Shown: one piece after another, positions 37,290 to 45,919 of the stretch
How the letters are laid out: the number at the start of each line of letters is the position of its first letter
Position numbering within the stretch: position 1 is the stretch's first letter
Position numbers and translations under genes: made by a program
The notes under the pieces: generated by a model
Told to the model about the DNA's origin: nothing
Databases searched by the model: none
Seen by the model: only the letters and a program-made list of their open reading frames with translations
Source of the DNA: JANQIO01 sp965601975
Lineage (GTDB): Bacteria > Pseudomonadota > Gammaproteobacteria > Pseudomonadales > Halieaceae
Reading direction: 5' to 3'
Assembly (NCBI GenBank): GCA_965601975.1
Contig: OZ271856.1
Coordinates: forward strand, 1,736,001-1,800,000
DNA: 64,000 bases

Positions 37290-39233
37290 ATGAAAAAGTC
37301 GCGCAAGCGCTACGCGAAACACCAGTCCTTGCTGGATACCCTGAGACTCTCCTTTGACCGCCTGCTCTTGCGCGGGCTGCACTATCGCCTGATTTTTGCC
37401 GCAGCCACCGTCGTGCTGGTGGCCGTGGTCGGCGGATTCCTGATGTGGTTGCTGGACCCGTCATTCGATGAGTTGACCGAATCCGTGTGGTGGGCGTTTC
37501 TGCGCCTCACCGACCCGGGCTATCTCGGCGATGACGAGGGCGTTGCCGGTCGCACGATCTCCACCGTGATCACCGTGCTGGGCTTCCTGCTGTTCCTGGG
37601 TTTGTTGATCGCCATCCTGACCCAGTGGATGAATGAGGTAATCGGCAAAATAGAAGCCGGCGTGCGCCCCCTGCGGCTCCGTCACCATGTGCTGATACTC
37701 GGCCATACCCACCGCACCCCGAACATCGTCATCGAGTTGCTGAAAACCCAGGAAAGGGTGACCCGGTTCCTGGAGAAGCACCAGGCCAGGCAGCTGCGCA
37801 TCGTCATGCTGGACGAAGACGTGAATCGCGAACTGACCGATGAATACAAGGAGCGGTTGGGGCCGCTATGGGACGATCGCACCGTGATGCTCCGCAGTGG
37901 CTCGCCGCTGAAGTTTGAGCATCTTGAGAAAGTGTCCTTCGAAGAAGCGGCCGCGATCATTCTCCCCGGGGAGGACTTCAGCAATCGCTCCCCCGGCGTG
38001 GCCGATGCCGACACGCTGAAGACGCTGCTGGCCATATCACGGCACGCGGCTTCTCACGACGATTCGCTGCCGCTGGCCGTGGCGGCCCTCTATGATGAAA
38101 ACCGGAGTGGGGTGGCGCGCAGGGCCTATGGCGGTGAAGCAGAGATCCTCACCTCGGATCGGGTTATCTGCCGCTTTATTGCGCAGAGTGTGCGCCAGGT
38201 GGGCATGTGGACGGTGATTTCACAGCTGCTCACCATTAATGAAGGCAATGCCCTGTACCTGGGTCGGCTGCCGGCCGGGGAACGACGCAAGTTCGGGGAA
38301 ATCTCGGCGTACTATGCCTCCGCTATTCCGATCGGCTACATCCCCCGTGGGACAGGCGCTCCAACACTCAATCCGGACCCGAGTGTTGAGGTGACAGCCG
38401 ATGATCTGCTGGTATTTATTGCCCCGGGTTACGCGGATTGCGCCTCGCCAGACCTGGATGTGCAAGCCGAATCCGGCCCGGTGTCCCAGTCTGCGGGCTA
38501 CGAGTCCAGGGTCGCTGGCCCCAGTCGAATTCTGGTTCTGGGCTGGAGTCGCAAGGTGCCACAGCTACTGCGCGAGTTCATGGGCGGTAACGTGACTGTG
38601 GACGTGGTCGGACTCACACCCCTGGAAGAGCGGGAAGCGCCGCTGTCCAGGATAGATGGTCTGCCGAGCGACAGGTTCCGCCAGATCCAGGCAAACTTCC
38701 TGGACCCTGTCGAGCTACGGCAGCTGGCACCCTGGGAGTACGACGAGATCATTATCCTGGCCCGGGCCCGTATGGGTGACGAGGCGCATGCGGATGCGGC
38801 GACGATTACTACCTATCTCACGCTGCAGGAATTGCTGGAAGGGCATGAACAACGCCCCGGTATCTTTGCGGAACTGCTCGAACAGCAGAATGCTTCCCTG
38901 TTCGATGATGAACATGACGATGTGCTGGTTGGCCCCACGGTCATCAGTTTCATGCTCTCGCAGATCGCGCTGCGGCGTGAGATGGCCAGCGTGTTTGCCG
39001 AGCTATGCAGGGTGGGTGGCCCACAGATCGAGCTGCGGCGTCTCAATCCTGATCAGTATCCCGATCCTGTCGGATTCGCCGAACTCTCCGCCACGGCGCT
39101 CCAGCGAGGAGATATCGCCCTGGGACTGATGTTCGAGGAGCAAGGCGTGTTACTGAACCCGGATCGGTCAACCCAGTGGAAGATTCAACAGGGTGATCAG
39201 CTGGTCATTCTCACCACCAACCGAGAGCCGTAA
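37290..39233 (+). CDS. CASTOR/POLLUX-like ion channel with RCK domains
   Basis: 647 residues. The N-terminal pore module has two hydrophobic segments around LTDPGYLGDDEG, close to the unusual selectivity filter region of the CASTOR/POLLUX/SYM8 family, where the canonical TVGYG is absent. The rest holds two RCK/NAD-binding-like domains, beginning LRHHVLILGHTHRTPNIVIE and SRILVLGWSRKVPQLLREFM. Plant relatives conduct cations; bacterial members are probably K+ or Ca2+-gated. ATG 37290 follows AGGAT. Confidence 0.82.
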   Translation: MKKSRKRYAKHQSLLDTLRLSFDRLLLRGLHYRLIFAAATVVLVAVVGGFLMWLLDPSFDELTESVWWAFLRLTDPGYLGDDEGVAGRTISTVITVLGFLLFLGLLIAILTQWMNEVIGKIEAGVRPLRLRHHVLILGHTHRTPNIVIELLKTQERVTRFLEKHQARQLRIVMLDEDVNRELTDEYKERLGPLWDDRTVMLRSGSPLKFEHLEKVSFEEAAAIILPGEDFSNRSPGVADADTLKTLLAISRHAASHDDSLPLAVAALYDENRSGVARRAYGGEAEILTSDRVICRFIAQSVRQVGMWTVISQLLTINEGNALYLGRLPAGERRKFGEISAYYASAIPIGYIPRGTGAPTLNPDPSVEVTADDLLVFIAPGYADCASPDLDVQAESGPVSQSAGYESRVAGPSRILVLGWSRKVPQLLREFMGGNVTVDVVGLTPLEEREAPLSRIDGLPSDRFRQIQANFLDPVELRQLAPWEYDEIIILARARMGDEAHADAATITTYLTLQELLEGHEQRPGIFAELLEQQNASLFDDEHDDVLVGPTVISFMLSQIALRREMASVFAELCRVGGPQIELRRLNPDQYPDPVGFAELSATALQRGDIALGLMFEEQGVLLNPDRSTQWKIQQGDQLVILTTNREP

Positions 39234-39244
39234 TAAATGCGTGA

Positions 39245-39427
39245 TTACAACCGCTGGCGCAGGACGACCTGGTGGCGGGCCGGCTGGTCGCCCCGTTCGA
39301 GCTGTCCCTGCCCCTGGGCTAGGCGTTCTACCTCGTATACCCGGAAGCCTATGGCGAGCGTTTCAAGCTTGCGGCGCTACGTGACTGGGTGCTCAGCGAG
39401 TCCCAGGTCACCCCTCTGTCGCAATAG
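39245..39427 (+). pseudogene. decayed 3' fragment of a LysR-type (GcvA-like) regulator gene
   Basis: Frame at 39245-39427 reads LQPLAQDDLVAGRLVAPFEL, then SLPLG, an in-frame TAG, AFYLVYPEAYGERFKLAALR and DWVLSESQ. This closely matches the end of the substrate-binding domain of GcvA-like LysR proteins (DDLAAGRLVRPF..., YLVxPE, FRDWLL). About 60 codons survive and one is a stop (39308-39310). The HTH and the rest of the gene are gone. It lies between the channel gene and a TA pair, perhaps a scar of the TA insertion. Confidence 0.72.
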
Positions 39428-39527
39428 GGAGAAGGGCGATTTCATCTTCAATGACGAATGGTCAGTCGCGCTACTTTCTGCTGTGAGGTTTGCGGCAACT
39501 TCGATCGCATTGGATGAAACGCACGAA

Positions 39528-39567
39528 TTGACATACTAAAAATGGTATATATACTATTTTTGGTATG
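39528..39567 (+). promoter_or_regulatory. TA promoter with overlapping 36-base palindrome
   Basis: TTGACA at 39528-39533, 16 bases of spacer and TATACT at 39550-39555 form a strong sigma70-type promoter. A 36-base inverted repeat (39532-39567; arms agree except at two positions each) covers the promoter and the toxin ATG. The expected start of transcription, near 39562, is about 3 bases before the ATG at 39565. Confidence 0.7.
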
Positions 39568-39849
39568 TGGTCAGTTTTCGAACATCGGCGCGTTGAGAGA
39601 CAGCTTGCGAAGGCTCCACTAGAGGTTCAGAAGCGTTACGAAAAGTGGAAAGACATCGTTGGGCTCTCGGGGCCGGCGGGCCTCAAATTGATCAGAGGAT
39701 TGAGGGATGAGGCTTTGCGTGGGGAATGGAAGGGATTTCGTTCATCCCGGCTTAATCAGCAGTATCGGGTCATCTACAGAGTTGAAGGAGATCATCTCTA
39801 TGTTCAGGTCGTCGAGGTGACGCCGCACGATTATCGGAGGAAGTCCTGA
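39565..39849 (+). CDS. RelE/ParE-superfamily toxin
   Basis: 94 residues. The motifs are those of RelE-type mRNA interferases: ERQLAKAPLEVQKRYEKWKD, LIRGLRDEALRGEWKGFRSS, QYRVIYRVEGDHLYVQVVEV, and the end THDYRR-like PHDYRR. The toxin comes first and the antitoxin second, the HigBA order. The ATG is nearly at the predicted transcription start, so it may be read from a leaderless mRNA. The final stop overlaps the antitoxin start by one base (TGATG). Confidence 0.82.
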   Translation: MWSVFEHRRVERQLAKAPLEVQKRYEKWKDIVGLSGPAGLKLIRGLRDEALRGEWKGFRSSRLNQQYRVIYRVEGDHLYVQVVEVTPHDYRRKS

Positions 39850-40109
39850 TGAGTGAATTTAGAAAGGCAAAACGGCGGCTTGCTGTTTCTCCCGGGGAGT
39901 CCGTCCGAATTCTTCGAGAGATGCAGGAGCTGAGCCAGAACCAGCTCGCCGAACTGTCCGATATTCCTCAATCGACGATTTCCGCCATCGAGCGAGACCG
40001 CGTCAATCTCGGCGTTGAGCGCGCAAAGACTCTGGCCAGGGCGCTGAAATGCCACCCCGCGGTCCTGGTGTTTCCGGGCTGGGACGTGGAGTCCGAATCG
40101 GCTGCTTAG
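39849..40109 (+). CDS. XRE-family antitoxin
   Basis: 86 residues with a clear HTH: VRILREMQELSQNQLAELSD, IPQSTISAIERDRVNLGVER. The end AKTLARALKCHPAVLVFPGW is the HigA/XRE type. The ATG shares an A with the toxin's TGA stop, so translation is coupled. It should bind the 36-base palindrome at 39532 and repress the operon. Preceded by GGAGGAAG within the toxin gene. Confidence 0.88.
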   Translation: MSEFRKAKRRLAVSPGESVRILREMQELSQNQLAELSDIPQSTISAIERDRVNLGVERAKTLARALKCHPAVLVFPGWDVESESAA

Positions 40110-40133
40110 TCAGTTTCCAGGCTCTGTGCGTTA

Positions 40134-40661
40134 CTAGTTAGAATCTTTCAGCTCCACGATCGCCGAAATCTCCACCGGGATGTTGCTGGGCAGCGAGGCC
40201 ATGCCCACTGCTGCCCTGGCACCCAGGCCCGGTTCGCCGAAGGCGACGACCATCAGTTCCGAGAAGCCGTTGATCACCTGGGGCTGCTGGGTGAAGTCCG
40301 GCGTGGTGTTCACCATGCCATCGATGCGCAAGAACTGTTTTACCTCACCGAGTTCGCCGACCGCAGACTTGATGGTGGCGAGCATGCACAGGCCCACCTG
40401 CTCGGCGGCTGCCTTGCCTTCCTCCACGGTCAAGTCCTTGCCGACCTTGCCGCGGGTGAAATCCCGGCGGCATTCACCGTGTCCCGACAGGTAGAGAATA
40501 TTGCCGCTGCGCCGCCAGGTAACATAGGCCGCTAGAGGCTTTGCCGGTGGTGGTAGCGTGAACCCCGCGGCTTTCAGCTTCGCCTCCGGCGTGGTGTCCT
40601 GGCCAAGGGCCGGCAGGGCGATCAGGGACAAGAGGAGGGTGAACAGGGTTGCGGATTTCAT
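40134..40661 (-). CDS. exported RidA/YjgF-family protein
   Basis: 175 residues from the ATG at 40659-40661 with GGAG 8 bases upstream; an upstream start is not supported. MKSATLFTLLLSLIALPALG is a signal peptide, unusual for RidA proteins, which mostly are cytosolic enamine/imine deaminases. The core ILYLSGHGECRRDFTRGKVG, AAEQVGLCMLATIKSAVGEL and the final FGEPGLGARAAVGMASLPSN (with the Arg of the RidA signature and PxxxPVEI) are recognisable. Function in the periplasm is unknown. Confidence 0.82.
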   Translation of the reverse strand: MKSATLFTLLLSLIALPALGQDTTPEAKLKAAGFTLPPPAKPLAAYVTWRRSGNILYLSGHGECRRDFTRGKVGKDLTVEEGKAAAEQVGLCMLATIKSAVGELGEVKQFLRIDGMVNTTPDFTQQPQVINGFSELMVVAFGEPGLGARAAVGMASLPSNIPVEISAIVELKDSN

Positions 40662-40777
40662 GGTGTGTTCTCCGGGATTGGCAAGGCTGGCATCACTATA
40701 GCAACGATAGGGTGCCCAGGACCGGGGATATGGCATAGGCTAGCGCTCTCAGATACGCAGCTCCGGAACACGCTTGA

Positions 40778-41644
40778 ATGACACTCCAGCAATGGCATGA
40801 CGCCGGCGACTACTTCGACTTTGCCGGCCACCAGATCTTCTATCGGGAGGAGGGGAGTGGTGCGCCGTTGGTCTTGATTCACGGATTCCCCACCGCGAGC
40901 TGGGACTGGGTGAAGATCTGGCCGACCCTGACCGGGCAATACCGCTGCATCACGTTGGATATGCTGGGTTTTGGCTACAGCGACAAGCCGCAGCAATCCT
41001 ACAGCATCTTCCAGCAGGCGGATATTTTCTGTGCGCTGCTGGAGAAACTGGGTGTCGAGGCTTGCCACGTGGTGAGCCACGACTACGGCGATACGGTCGC
41101 CCAGGAACTGCTGGCCCGACAGGAGCAGGGCACGCTCAATTTCAGGATGCAGACCCTGACGCTGCTGAACGGCGGCCTGTTCCCGGAAACCCACCGCGCG
41201 GTCTTCACCCAGAAGCTGTTGCTGAGCCCGCTGGGTTCGCTGGTCTCGCGGCTCACGTCCCGCAAGGCGCTGGCGGGAAATTTCCGCAAGATCTTCGGGC
41301 CGGATACGCCGCCCAGCGAAGAAGAGATCGACGGCTTCTGGCAGCTGATCCAGCACAAGCAGGGCGCGCGGGTGATGCACCGTTTGATTCACTACATGGT
41401 CGAACGGCGCCACAATCGTGAGCGCTGGGTGGGCGCACTACAGCGAGCCGATATTCCCATCCGGCTGATCGACGGCCTGCTGGACCCGGTGTCCGGCGCC
41501 CACATGGTGGAGCGCTACGAGGAGCTGGTCCCCAACCCCGATGTGGTCCGGCTGGAGCGCGTCGGACACTATCCCCAGGTGGAGGCGCCTGATGAAGTGC
41601 TGGGCGCGATCCTGGAATTCATCGCCCGGTTCGAGGCCTGCTAG
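40778..41644 (+). CDS. alpha/beta hydrolase, Asp-nucleophile type
   Basis: 288 residues. The oxyanion loop LVLIHGFPTASWDW, YRCITLDMLGFGYSDKP and the nucleophile elbow HVVSHDYGDTVAQEL are of the haloalkane dehalogenase/epoxide hydrolase kind: Asp replaces Ser as the nucleophile. The acid is likely in LIDGLLDPVSG and the base His in RVGHYPQVEAPDE. It could be an epoxide hydrolase or dehalogenase. The neighbour downstream is 34 bases away on the same strand. Confidence 0.82.
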   Translation: MTLQQWHDAGDYFDFAGHQIFYREEGSGAPLVLIHGFPTASWDWVKIWPTLTGQYRCITLDMLGFGYSDKPQQSYSIFQQADIFCALLEKLGVEACHVVSHDYGDTVAQELLARQEQGTLNFRMQTLTLLNGGLFPETHRAVFTQKLLLSPLGSLVSRLTSRKALAGNFRKIFGPDTPPSEEEIDGFWQLIQHKQGARVMHRLIHYMVERRHNRERWVGALQRADIPIRLIDGLLDPVSGAHMVERYEELVPNPDVVRLERVGHYPQVEAPDEVLGAILEFIARFEAC

Positions 41645-41678
41645 ACTGCGGAGAACCTCGGTCAAGGAAGAGTCTGCT

Positions 41679-42512
41679 ATGAAACTTGCCAGAAACATCC
41701 TTCTCGTTCTCCTGCTAGGGTTTGTAGGCTTGGTGGTGGTCCTGAATATCTGGGGAGCGCTGACTCTGGGAACGCTGACTCCTGACCCTGACGCCGTGCG
41801 CGATGCCGAGGCCAACCGGGTGGTCATGGTCTTCGGTGCGACCGGTTCAGTTGGGGATGGCCTGTTGAAAGCAGCGATCGACGACCCGGAAGTTGAAAAG
41901 ATCCACGTCATCACCCGCCGCACTTCGCCGCGCATCGATGCCGGCGTGGCATCCGGAAAAGTGGAGATGCGCCTGCACAAGGATTTCACCGACTACAGCG
42001 ACCTCGCCGAGGTTCTCAGTGAGGTCAACACGGTCCTGTGGGGCCTGGGTACGTCTTCGCTGCAGGTCGACGAAGCGACCTATACCTGGATACACGTCGA
42101 TTTCCCGGTGGCATTCGTCGAGGCCTGGCTGGCCGCCCGCACCGAAGCGCCCATGGCGTTTCACAACGTCACGGGCATGGGGACCGGTGAGGACGAAAGC
42201 GCCAAATGGGCGCAGGACAAGGGCAGGGCGGAGCGCCTGGTGGCCGAGATGGCGGAGGGTACCGGCCTGCGCACCTTTGGCCATCACTCAGGTTATGTGC
42301 GCCCTCCGGCAGACGTCGCCTCGGTGGGTGCGCGCGTGCTGGATGCCATGCTGAGGCCGGGTGACCTGGTGATCACCAGTCCTGAGCTCGGTGGAGCCAT
42401 GCTGGAGATCAGCGCGCGAACCGGGGAGCTGCCCAACGGCTCGGTTATCGACAATGCCGATGCCCTGGCCTACGCGGACAGCTATCAACAGTCTCGCGGT
42501 GTTTCCGACTAA
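41679..42512 (+). CDS. membrane-anchored NAD(P)H-binding (atypical SDR) protein
   Basis: 277 residues from ATG 41679 with AAGGAAGAG upstream. KLARNILLVLLLGFVGLVVV is an N-terminal membrane anchor. The Rossmann motif VVMVFGATGSVGDGLLKAAI follows at about residue 50. The arrangement is that of short NAD(P)H-binding proteins (NmrA or semialdehyde dehydrogenase-like), with HNVTGMGTGE in place of a normal SDR active site. A redox or sensory role is possible. Likely operon with the alpha/beta hydrolase before it. Confidence 0.72.
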   Translation: MKLARNILLVLLLGFVGLVVVLNIWGALTLGTLTPDPDAVRDAEANRVVMVFGATGSVGDGLLKAAIDDPEVEKIHVITRRTSPRIDAGVASGKVEMRLHKDFTDYSDLAEVLSEVNTVLWGLGTSSLQVDEATYTWIHVDFPVAFVEAWLAARTEAPMAFHNVTGMGTGEDESAKWAQDKGRAERLVAEMAEGTGLRTFGHHSGYVRPPADVASVGARVLDAMLRPGDLVITSPELGGAMLEISARTGELPNGSVIDNADALAYADSYQQSRGVSD

Positions 42513-42517
42513 CGAAT

Positions 42518-43051
42518 ATGGCCGCTCCACCTGAGTTCAGCTTGTGTTTTCACGTCGAAGGATGCCAGGTCACGATTCGCACAATGCATCCGGATGATCG
42601 CGAGATCGAGGACGATTTCGTAAAGTCTCTCTCGGACGAGTCGCGTTACTATCGCTTTCACGGCGCCATGCGCCAGCTATCTCCCACAATGCTCGAGCAT
42701 TTCACCCAGCCCGACTATCCGGCAGAGATGGCGCTGATTGCGACTATCCCCCACGAAGGCGCCGAGAAGCAGATTGGCGTGGTGCGCTATGCGCGTACCG
42801 AGGTGACTGACCGCGCCGAGGTGGCCATCGCGGTGGCCGATGACTGGCAGGGCAAGGGTATCGGCACAAAGATGATGATGTCTTTGAGAGACATAGCCCG
42901 AGAGGCGGGTATCCATGAACTCGAGGTCAACATCCTGCGGGAGAACCAGCGCATGCTAGGCCTTGCCCGGCACCTGGGCTACCTCGCCGATACCGGCGGC
43001 ACGGGGACGACGTCTGTCGTGCTGGGGAAGGGCATCAAGCCAGACGACTAG
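42518..43051 (+). CDS. GNAT-family N-acetyltransferase
   Basis: 177 residues. The N-terminal 20 residues lead into VTIRTMHPDDREIEDDFVKS, and the acetyl-CoA loop is VADDWQGKGIGTKMMMSLRD (QxxGxGT). The end EVNILRENQRMLGLARHLGY is the usual GNAT helix-strand. This pattern resembles the acetyltransferase domain of protein-lysine acetyltransferases of the Pat kind. It starts 5 bases after the previous stop and ends 8 bases before the convergent ThDP gene. Confidence 0.85.
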   Translation: MAAPPEFSLCFHVEGCQVTIRTMHPDDREIEDDFVKSLSDESRYYRFHGAMRQLSPTMLEHFTQPDYPAEMALIATIPHEGAEKQIGVVRYARTEVTDRAEVAIAVADDWQGKGIGTKMMMSLRDIAREAGIHELEVNILRENQRMLGLARHLGYLADTGGTGTTSVVLGKGIKPDD

Positions 43052-43058
43052 CGCTTCC

Positions 43059-45035
43059 CTACACCAGCTCCGCGTCGGTCATGATCTCGACCAATGCCGG
43101 CCCCTGGTGGCTGATGGCACTCTGCAGCGCGCTCTCGAGTTCGGCCGGGTCTGTGACGCGTATTCCCATGGCGCCGCACAGCGTTGCGAACTCGGCGAAG
43201 TTGGGGTTGTGCAGGTCGGTTTCCCAGACCTCCCATTCGCCGGCTCGCTGCTCTTTGGAAATCTTGCCCAGCTCGCCGTTATGGAGCAGGACGTGGGTAA
43301 TATTCATGTTGTACTTCACCAGGGTCGTGAAGTCGGCGAGATACTGGCCAAAGCCGCCGTCACCGGAAATCGAGATGACCGTGCGCCCTGCATACTCCTC
43401 AAAATCCTGGGTCGCACACCAGGCACCTATTGCTGCTGGCAGGCTGAAGCCGATGGACCCCAGGTAGCCGGACATCAGGACGCGATTTTCTTTGCACTCG
43501 AAATAGCGCCCGAAAGAGTAGGTGTTGTTGCCAACGTCAACCGAGAGCACTGCGTCGGCCGGCGCCACTTCCGTGAGGGCGCCGAACACGGCGGCGGAGC
43601 TGATGCCGTGGCCCAGGTCGTCTCCGCGACGGCTGGCCTTTTCTTCCCGCCAGGCCTCCCAGCGGCCGGCGAGTTCCGGCAACTGATCCTCAGCCGCGGT
43701 GGTCTCGGGTAGTGCTTCCAGCCAGCCTTCGACGGTGCGGCCGATTTCCCCCAGCACCGGGTAGTCGACCGGGTGAAACTTGCCCAACTGCATAGCCTCG
43801 AAGTCGACCTGGATGATTGGCTTCTTCTTCTCGATGCCGGTGTGGTTGGAGAACGACGACCCTAACGCGATGATCAGGTCGCTCTCGCTCATGAACCACG
43901 ACGCTATTGGCGTCCCCGAGCGGCCCAGCACACCGCCTGCATTGGGATGGAAGTCCGAGATCTGGCCCTTGGCCTTGAAAGTGGTGACCACCGGCGCCTT
44001 GAGTCGCTCTGCAAACTCGACGATGGGACCCATGACCTCCCGCGCCCCGTAGCCGACGATGATCAATGGCCGTTTTGCCGCGGCAATTGCGTCAAGCGCC
44101 GTTTTCGACGCCGCCTCATCCGGGGCAACAGTGTGTGCTCCCAGGCGCCCCGTCGGTGTCTGCGCTTGCGCATCGCCGGCGGGCAGGGTCTGGGTGTCGT
44201 CAGGGAAGATCAGGTGTGCCACGTCGCGCTCGACGATGGCGTTCTTGCAGGCCAGCGACATCAGTTCTGCGTGGTTGGAGCTGGGCAGCACCGGTTGGCT
44301 GAAACGGGTGACCGCTTCGAAGGCCGAGCGCAGGTCGATATCCTGAAACGCGCCGGGACCGAAAACCTGGGTCTGAACCTGGCCGGTCAGTGCAAGCACC
44401 GGGGCCCGGTCGACCTTGGCGTCCCACAGGCCCGTCATCAGGTTGGTCGCGCCGGGGCCGGCAATCGTCAGGCAGGCCGCCGGTTTGCCGCTGAGCTTGG
44501 CGTAGCCGGAACAGGCGAAAGCCGCGACCCCCTCGTGGCGAATACCGATGTAGTGCAGCTTGTCTTTGAGGGTCTGGCGCCGGAGGGCATCGGCCAGACC
44601 CAGGTTTGAGTGGCCCACCATGCCGAACACGCGCTTCACGCCCCAGTTCACCATGGTTTCCGCCATAACATCGGTGACCGTGGTCTCGTGGGGGACTTCC
44701 TGCTCCACGCCCACGTAGACACCGTCGTCGCGCACCTCCACCGGGTAGAGCTTCTGACCGGAGTCCTCGTGGCCGCCAGGCGGTTCGCCGGTTAGCGGGT
44801 CGAAGTCCCAGCCATGCCAGGGGCATCGCAGCCAGCATTTTCCGTCGACGCCGGTCTCGATGGAGCCTTCGCCCAGCGGCCCGCCCTGGTGGGGGCAGCG
44901 ATTGTCCATGGCGCTGTATTGTTCGTCGAAGTGCACCAGGGCAAGAGAAGTGGTGCCCACGGTAACGGTTTTAACGCGGCCGTTGGGCAGTTCGTCCAAT
45001 GCGGCGACGCAGTGCCATTCGATTTGCGGAATCAT
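43059..45035 (-). CDS. Rieske [2Fe-2S] domain fused to a ThDP-dependent enzyme
   Basis: 658 residues. Residues 1-112 form a Rieske ferredoxin: DNRCPHQGGPL (Cys47, His49) and CPWHGWDF (Cys71, His74). Residues 118-658 are a complete ThDP enzyme of the pyruvate oxidase/acetolactate synthase class: PYR-domain Glu168 in RHEGVAAF, a central domain, and the ThDP/Mg site SISGDGGFGQ (558-560) to Asn586. This joins a one-electron cluster to a carbanion-forming enzyme, suggesting oxidative decarboxylation of a 2-oxo acid. It overlaps the upstream flavodoxin-like gene by 4 bases. Confidence 0.9.
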   Translation of the reverse strand: MIPQIEWHCVAALDELPNGRVKTVTVGTTSLALVHFDEQYSAMDNRCPHQGGPLGEGSIETGVDGKCWLRCPWHGWDFDPLTGEPPGGHEDSGQKLYPVEVRDDGVYVGVEQEVPHETTVTDVMAETMVNWGVKRVFGMVGHSNLGLADALRRQTLKDKLHYIGIRHEGVAAFACSGYAKLSGKPAACLTIAGPGATNLMTGLWDAKVDRAPVLALTGQVQTQVFGPGAFQDIDLRSAFEAVTRFSQPVLPSSNHAELMSLACKNAIVERDVAHLIFPDDTQTLPAGDAQAQTPTGRLGAHTVAPDEAASKTALDAIAAAKRPLIIVGYGAREVMGPIVEFAERLKAPVVTTFKAKGQISDFHPNAGGVLGRSGTPIASWFMSESDLIIALGSSFSNHTGIEKKKPIIQVDFEAMQLGKFHPVDYPVLGEIGRTVEGWLEALPETTAAEDQLPELAGRWEAWREEKASRRGDDLGHGISSAAVFGALTEVAPADAVLSVDVGNNTYSFGRYFECKENRVLMSGYLGSIGFSLPAAIGAWCATQDFEEYAGRTVISISGDGGFGQYLADFTTLVKYNMNITHVLLHNGELGKISKEQRAGEWEVWETDLHNPNFAEFATLCGAMGIRVTDPAELESALQSAISHQGPALVEIMTDAELV

Positions 45036-45790
45036 CGTTTGTGCTCGGGGCTCTTCCAGTCAGTCTTGCAGCCCGCGTCCCAGGCTTCCGGCAGGTTGCC
45101 GTGAGCGGGAATGCCGCCGGCGTCCTTGAGCATTCGCGCCACGTGCAGGCAGTTCCAGACCAGGAACGTGGTGTTGCGGTTGGTGAAGTCGTTCTCCGGG
45201 CCGCCGGATCCGGGGTCCATGTAGGAGGGCCCGGGGCCTGCCTCGCCCATCCAGCCAGCGTCCGCCTGGGGCGGTACCGTGTAGCCTATGTGGGACAGGG
45301 AGAACAGGATGTTCATGGCGCAGTGTTTTACGCCGTCCTCGTTACCGGTAATCAGGGTGGCACCGACCTTGCCGTAGTCCCGGTACTGGCCCTTGTCGTT
45401 GAATGAGTGGGTGTAGCCGTACATGCGCTCCAGCACCCGGTTGCAGACGGAGCTCTTCTCACCCAGCCACACGGAGGTGCCGATGATCAGGATGTCGCAG
45501 GCATCGATCTTTGCCTGGATCTGCGGCCAGTCGTCTTTCGTGTAGCCATCGACGCCCGTGTAGTCTTTTTCCAGACCGGCGGCAATCTCAAAGTCCACCG
45601 GACGCAGTATTTCGGTGGCCACACCGTTGGCCTGGAATATCCCTTCGGCCACTTTGAGCAGCCCCTCGGTGTGTGAGAGGTTGGGCGAGCGGGTGAGGGT
45701 GCAATTCAGCATTAGAACACTGAGGTCATCGTAGCTGGCGGGGGCGTCCGTACACTGATTGGCAGTGATGTCTGTGAGTTGCTGGGTCAT
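45032..45790 (-). CDS. flavodoxin-like NAD(P)H-dependent reductase
   Basis: 252 residues. The fold is that of flavodoxin/NADPH-FMN reductases: LSVLMLNCTLTRSPNLSHTE (phosphate loop), DILIIGTSVWLGEKSSVCNR and KVGATLITGNEDGVKHCAMN. Residues 165-230 are a Gly/Pro-rich extension (QADAGWMGEAGPGPSYMDPG) seen in related reductases. It is the first gene of a two-gene operon and overlaps the Rieske-ThDP gene by 4 bases, so electron transfer between the two products is a reasonable guess. Confidence 0.78.
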   Translation of the reverse strand: MTQQLTDITANQCTDAPASYDDLSVLMLNCTLTRSPNLSHTEGLLKVAEGIFQANGVATEILRPVDFEIAAGLEKDYTGVDGYTKDDWPQIQAKIDACDILIIGTSVWLGEKSSVCNRVLERMYGYTHSFNDKGQYRDYGKVGATLITGNEDGVKHCAMNILFSLSHIGYTVPPQADAGWMGEAGPGPSYMDPGSGGPENDFTNRNTTFLVWNCLHVARMLKDAGGIPAHGNLPEAWDAGCKTDWKSPEHKR

Positions 45791-45919
45791 GATGCTTGTT
45801 CCTGTTCGGTGTTAGCGAGTCGCTCAGGTTATCTTCAGGTACTACATGCCTGTGATGCAGAGTAGATGCAAAACGCTACACCTGCTTGGAAGTACCCTGT
45901 GAGCAGGGTTGGCACTACG

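Noticed and set aside
37188..37382. N-terminal extension of the second large MscS protein
   Set aside because: The added 65 residues overlap the divergent channel start and are unlike the signal peptide that follows, so the ATG at 37187 is preferred.
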